Shown here piece after piece: positions 22,491 to 34,364 of a DNA stretch of 64,000 bases (position 1 is its first letter; each line of letters opens with the position of its first letter). The stretch is from Pogostemon cablin (taxonomy: Eukaryota > Streptophyta > Magnoliopsida > Lamiales > Lamiaceae). Location: positions 340,597 through 404,596 of the forward strand of contig CM042953.1 of the NCBI GenBank assembly GCA_023678885.1. Direction: 5' to 3'. A model generated the notes under the pieces. The model ran no database searches. It worked only from the letters and a program-made list of their open reading frames with translations, and was not told where the DNA came from. A program made the translations under genes and the position numbers.

Positions 22491-25400
22491 ATTTCCTTCA
22501 TCATGATGCTCATTTCCTTCATCATGATGCTCATTTTCTTTATCATGATGCATATTTTCTTCATCATGACGCTCATTTTCTTCATCATGATGCATATTTT
22601 CTTCATCATGATGCATATTTCCATCATCATGATACTCATTTCCTTCATTAGGATGCTCTTTTTCTTCATCATGATGTTCTTTACCTTCATCATGATGCTC
22701 ATTTTCTTCATCATGATGTTCATTTTCTTCATCACGATGCATATTTTCTTCATCATGATGCTTACTTTCTTCATCATGATGCTCATTTTCTTCATCATGA
22801 TGCTCATTCTCTTCATAATGATGCTCATTCTCTTCATCATGATGCATATTTTCTTCATCATAATGCTAATTTTCTTCGTCATGACGCTCATTTTCTTCAT
22901 CATGATGCTAATTTCCTTCATCGTGATTCTCATCTCCTTCATCATGATGTTCATGTCCTTTATCATTATGCATATTTTCTTCATCATGATGATCATTTTC
23001 TTCATCATGATGCATATTTTCTTCTTCATGATGTATATTTCCTTCATCATGATGCATATTTTCTTCATCACGATGCTCATTTTCTTCATCATGATGCTTA
23101 TTTTCTTCATCATGATGCTCATTTTCTTCATCATGATGCTTATTTTCTTCATCACGATGCTCATTTTCTTCATCATGATGCATATTTTCTTCATCATGAT
23201 ACTCATTTCCTTCATCATGATGCTCATTTTCTTCATCATGATGATCAATTTATCCATCGTGAGGCTCATTTTATTCATCATGATGCTCATTTTTCTCATC
23301 GTGATGCTCATTTTCCTCATCATAATGCATATTTTCTTCATCATGATGTTTATTTTCTTTATCATGATGCTCATTTTTTCATCATGATGCTCATTTCCTT
23401 CATCATGATGCTCATTTTCTTCATCATAATGCAAATTTTCTTCATCATAATGCATATTTTCTTCATCAAGATGCTCATTTTCTTCATCATGATGTTCATT
23501 TTTTTCTCATGATGCTCATTTTCTTCATCACGATGCATATTTTCTTCATCATGATGTCCATTTTTTTCATCATGATGCTCATTTACTTCATCATGATGAT
23601 TATTTCTTCATCTTGATGCTCGTTTTCTTTATCATGATGCATATTTTTTTATCATGATGCTCATTTTCTTCAACATGATGCTTATTTTCTTCATCATGAT
23701 GCTTATTTTCTTCATCATGATGCGTATTGTCTTCATCATGATGCTCATTTCCTTCATCATGATGCTCATTTTCTTCTTCATGATGCTCATTTTCTTAATC
23801 ATGATGCTCATTTTCTTCATCATGATGCATATTTTCTTTGTCATGATGCTCATTTTCTTCATCATGATGCATATTTTCTTCATCATTATGCTCATTTCCT
23901 TCATCATGATTCACATTTTCTTCTTCATGATGTATATTTTCTTCATCATGATGCTCATTTTCTTTTTCATGATGCTCATTTTCTTCATCATGATGCATAT
24001 TTTTTTCATCATGATGATCATTTTCTTCATTATGATGCATTATTTCTTCATCATGATGCTCATTTTCTTCATCGTGATGCATATTTTCTTCATCGCGATG
24101 CTCATTTTCTTCATAATGATGCTCTTTTTTTCATCACGGTGCATATTTTCTTCATCCTTTTGCATATTTTCTTCATCATGATGCTCATTTCCTTCATCAT
24201 GACACTCATTTTCTTTATCATGATGTTCATTTTTTTCATCATGATGTTCATTTTCTTCATCATGATACATATTTTCTTCATGATGATGCATATTTTCTTC
24301 ATGATGATGCAGATTTCTTAATCATGATGAATATTTTCTTCATCATTATGCTCATTTTCTTCATTTTGATGCTCATTTCCTTCATCATGATTCTCATTTT
24401 CTTCATCATGATGCTCATTTTTTCATCATAATGCATATTTACATCATCATCATGATGCTCATTTTCTTCTTCATGACGCTCATTTTATTTATCATTGATG
24501 CCCATTTTCTTCATCATGATGCATATCTTCTTCCTCATGGTGATCATTTTCTTCGTCATTATACAAATTTTCTTTGTGATGATGCATATTTTCTTCATTA
24601 TGATGCTCATTTTACTCATCATGATGCATATTTTCTTAATCATGATGCTCATTTTCTTCATCATGATGCTCATTTCATTCATTGTTATGCTCATTTTCTT
24701 CATCATGATGCTCATTTTCTTCATCATGATGTTCATTTTCTTCATCATGATGTATATTTTCTTCATCATAATGCTCATTTCCTTCTTCATGATGCTTATT
24801 TCCTTCATCATGATGCTCATTTCCTTCATCATGATGCTCATTTTCTTCATCATGATGCACATTTTCTTCATCATAATGCAAATTTTCTTCATCATGATAC
24901 ATATTTTCTGCATCATGATGCTCATTTTTCATCACGATGCATATTTTCTTCATCGTGATGCTCATTTTGTTCATCATGATCCATATTTATTCATCATGAT
25001 GCATATTTTCTTCATCATGATGCTCATTTTCTTCTTTATGATGTATATATTCTTCATCATGATGCTCATTTTATTCATCATGATGCTCATTTTCTTTATC
25101 TTGATACATATTTTCTTCATCATAATGCTCATTTTCTTCATCGTGATGCAAATTTTCTTCATCGCGATGCTCATTTTCTTCATCATGATGCTTATTTTTC
25201 TTCATCATGATGCATATTTTCTTCATCATGATGCTCATTTTCTTCATCATGATGCTCATTTTTTTCGTCATGATGCGTATTTTCTTCATCATGATGCTCA
25301 TTTTTTTCATCAGGATGCCCATTTTCTTCATCGTGATGCTTATTTTCTTCATCATGATGCTCATTTTCTTCATACCAATGCTCATTTTCTTCATCATGAT

Positions 25401-25688
25401 GCATATTTTCTTCATGATGATGCATATTTTCTTCATGATGATGCTCATTTCTTCATCATGATGTATATTTTATTCATGATGATGCTCATTATCTTCATCA
25501 TGATGCTCATTTCTTCATCATGATGCTCATTTCTTCATCATGATGCATATTTTCATCATCATGATCCTCATTTTCATCATCATGTTGCTCTTTTTCTTCT
25601 TCATGACATTCATTTTCTTCATCATTGATTCCCATTTTCTTCATCATGATGCACATTTTCTTCATCATGATGCTCATTTTCTTCATCA
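22491..25688. repeat. 21-bp minisatellite, block 2a (T-rich strand up)
   Basis: About 150 copies with the same core and orientation as block 1. Local variants include TTCATGATGATGC units near 24275-24310 and 25410-25445. Long frames such as the 328-codon minus-strand HHDEENE/MMKKMSI frame and the plus-strand FIMMLIF frames are repeat artefacts. The block ends at a palindromic point where the orientation flips (25688/25689). Confidence 0.97.
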
Positions 25689-28600
25689 TGATGAAAATGA
25701 GCATCATGATGAAAATAATATGCATCATAATGAACAAAATGAGCATCATGATAAAGAAAATGAGCGTCATGAAGAAGAAAATATACATAACGATGAAAAA
25801 AATGAGCATCATGATGAATAAAATGATCATCATGGTGATGAAAATATGCATCATGATGAAGAAAATGAGCATCATAATGAAGAAAATATGCATCATGATG
25901 AATAAAATTTGCATTATGATGAAGAAAATGAGCATCATAATAAGGAAAATGAGCATCATGATGAAGGAAATGAGCATCATGATGAAGAAAATAAGCGTCA
26001 AGAAGAAGAAAATATACATAATGGTGAAGAAAATGAGCATCATTATTAAGAAAATGAGTATCATGGTGAGGAAAATATGCATCATGATGAAGAAAATGAG
26101 CATCATGATGAAGAAAATATGCATCATGATGAACAAAATTTGCATTATGATGAAGAAAATGAGCATCATAATAAAGAAAATGAGCATCATGATGAAGGAA
26201 ATGAGCATCATGGTGAAGAAAATGAGCATCATGATAAAGAAAATATGCAACATGATGAAAAAATATGCAACATCATGAATAGAATGAGCATCATGATGAA
26301 GAAAATTAGCATCATGATGAAGAAAATATGCATCATGATAAAGAAAATGAGCATCATGATGAAGAAAATGAGCATCATGATAAAGAAAATATGCATCATG
26401 ACGAAGAAAATGAGTATCATGATGAAAAAAAATGTGCATCCTGTTGAAGAAAATATGCATCATGATGAAGAAAGTGAGCATCATGATGAAGAAAATAAGC
26501 ATCATGATGAAGAAAATGAGAATCATGATGAAGGAAATGAATGTCATGATGAAGAAAATGAGCATCATGATGAAGAAAATATGCTTATTTCCTACATCAT
26601 GATGCTCATTTTTCTCATCATGATGCTCTTTTCCTTCATCATGATGCTCATTTCCTTCATCATGATGCTCATTTTCTTCATCATGATGCATATTTTCTTT
26701 GTTATGATGCTCATTATCTTCATCATGATTCTCATTTTTTTCATCATGATGCTCATTTTCTTCATCACAATGCATATTTTCATCATTATAATGCTCATTT
26801 TTTTATTCATGATACTCATTTTCTTCATCATTGATGCCCATTTTCTTCATCATGATGCACATTTTCTTCATCATGATGCTCATTTTCTTCATCATGATGA
26901 AAATGAGCATCATGATGAAAATAATATGCATCATAATGAACAAAATGAGCATCATGATAAAGAAAATGAGCGTCATGAAGAAGAAAATATACATAACGAT
27001 GAAAAAAATGAGCATCATGATGAATAAAATGATCATCATGGTGATGAAAATATGCATCATGATGAAGAAAATGAGCATCATGATGAAGAAAATATGCATC
27101 ATGATGAATAAAATTTGCATTATGATGAAGAAAATGAGCATCATAATAAGGAAAATGAGCATCATGATGAAGGAAATGAGCATCATGATGAAGAAAATAA
27201 GCATCATGAAGAAGAAAATATACATAATGATGAAGAAAATGAGCATCATTATTAAGAAAATGAGTATCATGGTGAGGAAAATATGCATCATGATGAAGAA
27301 AATGAGCATCATGATGAAGAAAATATGCATCATGATGAATAAAATTTGCATTATGATGAAGAAAATGAGCATCATAATAAAGAAAATGAGCATCATGATG
27401 AAGGAAATGAGCATCATGGTGAAGAAAATGAGCATCATGATAAAGAAAATATGCATCATGATGAAAAAAATATGCAACATCATGAATAGAATGAGCATCA
27501 TGATGAAGAAAATTAGCATCATGATGAAGAAAATATGCATCATGATAAAGAAAATGAGCATCATGATGAAGAAAATGAGCATCATGATAAAGAAAATATG
27601 TACATGACGAAGAAAATGAGTATCATGATGAAAAAAATGCGCATCATGTTGAAGAAAATATGCATCATGATGAAGAAAGTGAGCATCATGATGAAGAAAA
27701 TAAGCATCATGATGAAGAAAATGAGAATCATGATGAAGGAAATGAATGTTATGATGAAGAAAATGAGCATCATGATGAAGAAAATATGCTTATTTCCTAC
27801 ATCATGATGCTCATTTTCCTCATCATGATGCTCTTTTCCTTCATCATGATGCTCATATTCTTAATCATGATGCAAATTTTCTTCATCATGATGCTCATCA
27901 TGATGCCCATTTTCTTTGTGATGCATATTTTCTTCATCATGATGCTCATTTTCTTCATCATGATGCTCATTTCCTTCTTTATGATGTATATTTTCTTCAT
28001 CAGGATACTCATTTTCTTCATCGTGATGTTCATTTTCATCACCGTGATGCTTATTTTCTTCATAATGATGCATATTTTCTTGATCATGGTGCTCATTTTC
28101 TTCATTATGATGCACATTTTTCTTCATCATGATGCTCATTTTCTTCATTATGATGCACATTTTTCTTCATCATGATGCATATTTTCTTCATCATGTTACA
28201 TATTTTCTTTATCATGATGCTCATTTTCATCATCATGATGCTCATTTCCTTCATTATGATGCTCATTTTATTCATCATGATGCTTATTTTTCTTCATCAT
28301 TATGCATAATTTCTTCATCAAGATGCATATTTTCTTCATCATGATGCTCATTTTCTTCATCATGATGCATATTTTTTTGTTATGATGCTCATTATCTTCA
28401 TCATGATTCTCATTTTTTTCATCATGATGCTCATTTTCTTCATCACGATGCATATTTTCATCATTATAATGCTCATTTTCTTATTCATGATACTCATTTT
28501 CTTCATCATTGATGCCCATTTTCTTCATCATGATGCACATTTTCTTCATCATGATACTTATTTTCTTCATCATGATGAAAATGAGCATCATGATGAAGAA

Positions 28601-31600
28601 AATATGCATCATAATGAACAAAATGAGCATCATGATAAAGAAAATGAGCGTCATGAAGAAGAAAATATACATAACGATGAAAAAAATGAGCATCATGATG
28701 AATAAAATGATCATCATGGTGATGAAAATATGCATCATGATGAAGAAAATGAGCATCATGATGAAGAAAATATGCATCATGATGAATAAAATTTGCATTA
28801 TGATGAAGAAAATGAGCATCATAATAAGGAAAATTAGCATCATGATGAAGGAAATGAGCATCATGATGAAGAAAATAAGCGTCATGAAGAAGAAAATATA
28901 CATAATGATGAAGAAAATGAGCATCATTATTAAGAAAATGAGTATCATGGTGAGGAAAATATGCATCATGATGAAGAAAATGAGCATCATGATGAAGAAA
29001 ATATGCATCATGATGAATAAAATTTGCATTATGATGAAGAAAATGAGCATCATAATAAAGAAAATGAGCATCATGATGAAGGAAATGAGCATCATGGTGA
29101 AAAAATGAGCATCATGATAAAGAAAATATGCATCATGATGAAAAAAATATGCAACATCATGAATAGAATGAGCATCATGATGAAGAAAATTAGCATCATG
29201 ATGAAGAAAATATGCATCATGATAAAGAAAATGAGCATCATGATGAAGAAAATGAGCATCATGATAAAGAAAATATGCATCATGACGAAGAAAATGAGTA
29301 TCATGATGAAAAAAATGTGCATCATGTTGAAGAAAATATGCATCATGATGAAGAAAGTGAGCATCATGATGAAGAAAATAAGCATCATGATGAAGAAAAT
29401 GAGAATCATGATGAAGGAAATGAATGTCATCATGAAGAAAATGAGCATCATGATGAAGAAAATATGCTTATTTCCTACATCATGATGCTCATTTTCCTCA
29501 TCATGATGCTCTTTTCCTTAATCATGATGCTCATATTCTTAATCATGATGCAAATTTTCTTCAACAAGATGCTCATCAAGATGCCCATTTTCTTTGTGAT
29601 GCATATTTTCTTCATCATGATGCTCATTTTTTTTCATCATGATGCTCATTTCCTTCTTCATGATGTATATTTTCTTCATCAGGATACTCATTTTCTTCAT
29701 CGTGATGTTCATTTTCATCACCGTGATGCTTATTTTCTTCATTATGATGCATATTTTCTTGATTATGGTGCTCATTTTCTTCATTATGATGCACATTTTT
29801 CTTCATCATGATGCATATTTTCTTCATCATGTTATATATTTTCTTTATCATGATGCTCATTTTCATCATCATGATGCTCATTTCCTTCATTGTGATGCTC
29901 ATTTTATTCATCATGATGCTTATTTTTCTTCATCATTATGCATAATTTCTTTATCAAGATGCATATTTTCTTCATCATGATGCTCATTTTCTTCATCATG
30001 ATGCATATTTTTTTGTTATGATGCTCATTATCTTCATCATGATTCTCATTTTTTTCATCATGATGCTCATTTTCTTCATCACGATGCATATGTTCATCAT
30101 TATAATGCTCATTTTCTTATTCATGATACTCATTTTCTTCATCATTGATGCCCATTTTCTTCATCATGATGCACATTTTCTTCATCATGATACTTATTTT
30201 CTTCATCATGATGAAAATGAGCATCATGATGAAGAAAATATGCATCATAATGAACAAAATAAGCATCATGATAAAGAAAATGAGCGTCATGAAGAAGAAA
30301 ATATACATAACGATGAAAAAAATGAGCATCATGATGAATAAAATGATCATCATGGTGATGAAAATATGCATCATGAAGAAGAAAATGAGCATCATGATGA
30401 AGAAAATATGCATCATGATGAATAAAATTTGCATTATGATGAAGAAAATGAGCATCATAATAAGGAAAATTAGCATCATGATGAAGGAAATGAGCATCAT
30501 GATGAAGAAAATAAGCATCATGAAGAAGAAAATATACATAATGATGAAGAAAATGAGCATTATTATTAAGAAAATGAGTATCACGGTGAGGAAAATATGC
30601 ATCATGATGAAGAAAATGAGCATCATGATGAAGAAAATATGCATTATGATGAAGAAAATGAGCATCATAATAAAGAAAATGAGCATCATGATGAAGGAAA
30701 TGAGCATCATGGTGAAAAAATGAGCATCATGATAAAGAAAATATGCATCATGATGAAAAAAATATGCAACATCATGAATAGAATGAGCATCATGATGAAG
30801 AAAATTAGCATCATGATGAAGAAAATATGCATCATGATAAAGAAAATGAGCATCATGATGAAGAAAATGAGCATCATGATAAAGAAAATATGCATCATGA
30901 CGAAGAAAATGAGTATCATGATAAAAAAAATGTGCATCATGTTGAAGAAAATATGCATCATGATAAAGAAAGTGAGCATCATGATGAAGAAAATAAACAT
31001 CATGATGAAGAAAATGAGAATCATGATGAAGGAAATGAATGTCATGATGAAGAAAATGAGCATCATGATGAAGAAAATATGCTTATTTCCTACATCATGA
31101 TGCTCATTTTCCTCATCATGATGCTCTTTTCCTTCATCATGATGCTCATTTTCTTAATCATGATGCAAATTTTCTTCATCATGATGCTCATCATGATGCC
31201 CATTTTCTTTGTGATGCATATTTTCTTCATCATGATGCTCATTTTCTTCATCATGATGCTCATTTCCTTCTTCATGATGTATATTTTCTTCATCAGGATA
31301 CTCATTTTCTTCATCGTGATGTTCATTTTCATCACCGTGATGCTTATTTTCTTCATAATGATGCATATTTTCTTGATCATGGTGCTCATTTTCTTCATTA
31401 TGATGCACATTTTTCTTCATCATGATGCTCATTTTCTTCATTATGATGCACATTTTTCTTCATCATGATGCATATTTTCTTCATCATGTTACATATTTTC
31501 TTTATCATGATGCTCATTTTCTCATCATGATGCTCATTTCCTTCATTATGATGCTCATTTTATTCATCATGATGCTTATTTTTCTTCATCATTATGCATA

Positions 31601-32460
31601 ATTTCTTCATCAAGATGCATATTTTCTTCATCATGATCCTCATTTTCTTCATCATGATGCATATTTTCTTTGTTATGATGTTCATTATCTTCATCATGAT
31701 TCTCATTTTTTTCATCATGATGCTCATTTTCTTCATAACGATGCATATTTTCATCATTATAATGCTCATTTTCTTATTCATGATACTCATTTTCTTCATC
31801 ATTGATGCCCATTTTCTTCATCATGATGCACATTTTCTTCATCATGATACTTATTTTCTTCATCATGATGAAAATGAGCATCATGATGAAGAAAATATGC
31901 ATCATAATGAACAAAATGAGCATCATGATAAAGAAAATGAGCGTCATGAAGAAGAAAATATACATAACGATGAAAAAAATGAGCATCATGATGAATAAAA
32001 TGATCATCATGGTGATGAAAATATGCATCATGATGAAGAAAATGAGCATCATGATGAAGAAAATATGCATCATGATGAATAAAATTTGCATTATGATGAA
32101 GAAAATGAGCATCATAATAAGGAAAATGAGCATCATGATGAAGGAAATGAGCATCATGATGAAGAAAATAAGCGTCATGAAGAAGAAAATATACATAATG
32201 ATGAAGAAAATGAGCATCATTATTAAGAAAATTAGTATCATGGTGAGGAAAATATGCATCATGATGAAGAAAATGAGCATCATGATGAAGAAAATATGCA
32301 TCATGATGAATAAAATTTGCATTATGATGAAGAAAATGAGCATCATAATAAAGAAAATGAGCATCATGATGAAGGAAATGAGCATCATGGTGAAGAAAAT
32401 GAGCATCATGATAAAGAAAATATGCATCATGATGAAAAAAATATGCAACATGATGAATAG
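25689..32460. repeat. Palindromic higher-order repeat of the 21-bp satellite
   Basis: The satellite alternates orientation. A-rich arms (plus strand codes HHDEENE) span about 25689-26583, 26895-27785, 28573-29465, 30209-31082 and 31866-32460. T-rich arms span about 26584-26894, 27786-28572, 29466-30208 and 31083-31865. Each T-to-A switch is the symmetric word TTCATCATGATGAA with centres at 25688, 26894, 28572, 30208 and 31865. Each A-to-T switch is the junction GCTTATTTCCTACATC. Units start with nearly identical variant strings, so a roughly 1.65-kb inverted pair was itself tandemly amplified. The first T-rich arm lacks about 470 bp. The last A-rich arm runs straight into gypsy coding sequence. 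Confidence 0.95.
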
Positions 32461-33151
32461 AATAGCTATAAAGGAGATTCCCTTGCTGAAGAGATTATTG
32501 TTGAAGCCATCACTATACTATACAATATGTCTTATTTTCATCACACTTCACGGGTTTTGAGATTTAAAGGAAAGCTGTATGTGGGATCCTCTACTGATCT
32601 TCGTCATTTGATTCTACAATACATGCACTCTTCCGCTTTTGGAGGACATTCGGGGCAGACCGCTACACTATAGAGAATAAATAAAGTATTTTGGTGGCCA
32701 AAATTAAAAGAGAAGGTGCAGGAGGTTATATCTACTTGTTTGTGTTGTCAACTAAGCAAGCATGAGAATGTTAGAACACCAGGACTTGACAACCCCTACC
32801 TGTTCCTTCACAAGCTTGGGTTGATATCACTATGGATTTCATTAAACAATTACCTACTTCATCAGGAAATGACACTGTGTGGGTGATAATGGATAGATTT
32901 ACTAAATATGCACACTTCATTGCACTTAAACATCCATTTTCTGCTCCATCACTTGCACACAAGTTCTTAGATATTATTTATAAATTACATGGTTTACCTT
33001 GTACTATTATTTCAGATCGTAATAAGATTTTCACCAGATCTTTTTGGCAACAGCTTTTCAAGTTGATAGGTGAGTTCTGCTTACCATCCTCAAACCGATG
33101 GGCAAACAGAAAGAGTGAATCAGTGCCTCGAAACATACTTGAGGTGCATGT
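32461..33151 (+). pseudogene. Ty3/gypsy integrase, N-terminal and core part
   Basis: The end of RNase H and the integrase of a Ty3/gypsy polyprotein, in broken frames. An LRFKGKLYVGSSTDLRH stretch precedes the H2C2 zinc finger (MHSSAFGGHSGQ ... CLCCQLSKH). A TAG at 32671-32673 and a 1-base loss near 32783 disrupt it. The core then reads TMDFIKQLP, VIMDRFTKYAHFIALKHPF, HGLP and IISDR; these hold the first two catalytic aspartates. After another frameshift near 33075 comes YHPQTDGQTERVNQCLE with the catalytic glutamate. The gene is cut at 33151 by element D and continues at 41220. RT and protease, expected upstream, are absent: the satellite occupies that place. Style suggests a chromovirus-like lineage. 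Confidence 0.85.
33147..33151. other. Target-site duplication of element D, left copy
   Basis: CATGT immediately before TGATGGCAATTGG. The identical right copy is at 41220-41224. Confidence 0.9.
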
Positions 33152-34353
33152 TGATGGCAATTGGATCATGTGGATCAACGTGATCGTTAGGATAACAGGA
33201 AAACAATCAGCGGAAGCAATTAAAAAATGTGTTTACCGTACTTCTGGGTCGATGTAGAGGATGAACAGCAGTGAAGAACACCTCTGATCTTCTACCGTAT
33301 GTCCCAAAGTCAACTCTGGTGTTGGGTGGTCAACAATCCCCAGAGTTCTCTCAAATCTGCTCTCTGTTTTCTCCCGTATGTCAAATGAGGCACTGACTTA
33401 GGTTTAACAGGAACTGAGATGACTTATATACTTGGGCTACAGCAGGGACCAGGAGGAAAAATTGGACTGGGCCTCAATTGAATTTAATTAACCAAGCTTA
33501 GCCCAAAGCTTTTAATTAAATCCAATAATAATAATATAGTCCACTAAAATATTATTACTGCACTACCCGTCCAATCCCAAAATTATGTTCTAGGCTCCTT
33601 CTTATTATGAGCCCGATAGTCTCCCCATGTTTAAGATATACAATGCTCATTAATTAATTAAGTTACTGACAACTCAAATTAATTAATATCTCATCCGAGA
33701 GTAGTACCACTCAACCTTATTATCATGCCGGAAATTAATCCACTTGCAAGATTTACATGATAAACCTTATGAGCTCCTCAAGGGGACATCATCAACCTAT
33801 GACGGACATGGATTTCTTCTATAATCAACAGCACACCATAGAGACAGCACTACTTCCCAACTCACCGAGTATATTGATTTAATACTTATAAATCTCACTC
33901 ATTGATGAATCAAAGAAATACATACTGCCCTACGTATCTAGGTTATTGTATAGGGATTAAGAGCACGAACTTCCATAATAACAGAGATCAAGTTCTTCTA
34001 TAAGTCAGTATAAGTCGAACGATCTCAAACGGTCCTGCTCAATACACACAAGTGCACTAATGTGATTCTATAGCCAAGACAAGCTAATACCAAACCACAC
34101 TACAACCATACCGATAGAGAGTCCCCGTCTATCTTGGTTGTGAGCATCTGTTTATACTTTATAAAGAAACCGATAATATGATCTTCTGCGTGTTGTCGCA
34201 CAACATATTATCTACATTATAAAGTAAATGGACTATTGCATCATGCATATAAAATAAATTATAAGATGCAATTATTTGATCAATGATTCTCATTTCAAAT
34301 ATTGTTATAGCATTGTTCATACTAAAGCTAGACTTTTAGTATACAATCCAACA
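33152..34353 (-). repeat. 3' LTR of element D
   Basis: Runs from TGATGGCAATTGG to TACAATCCAACA on the plus strand. A TATATAAG word is present on the minus strand near 33425. Confidence 0.92.
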
Positions 34354-34364
34354 ATCTTCCACTT
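34354..34364 (-). promoter_or_regulatory. Polypurine tract of element D
   Basis: The minus strand reads AAGTGGAAGAT immediately before the 3' LTR, one base different from the tract of C. Confidence 0.75.

Noticed and set aside
22469..23455. 328-codon minus-strand frame and similar long frames to 32560
   Set aside because: Satellite artefacts. Frames change meaning at every orientation switch.
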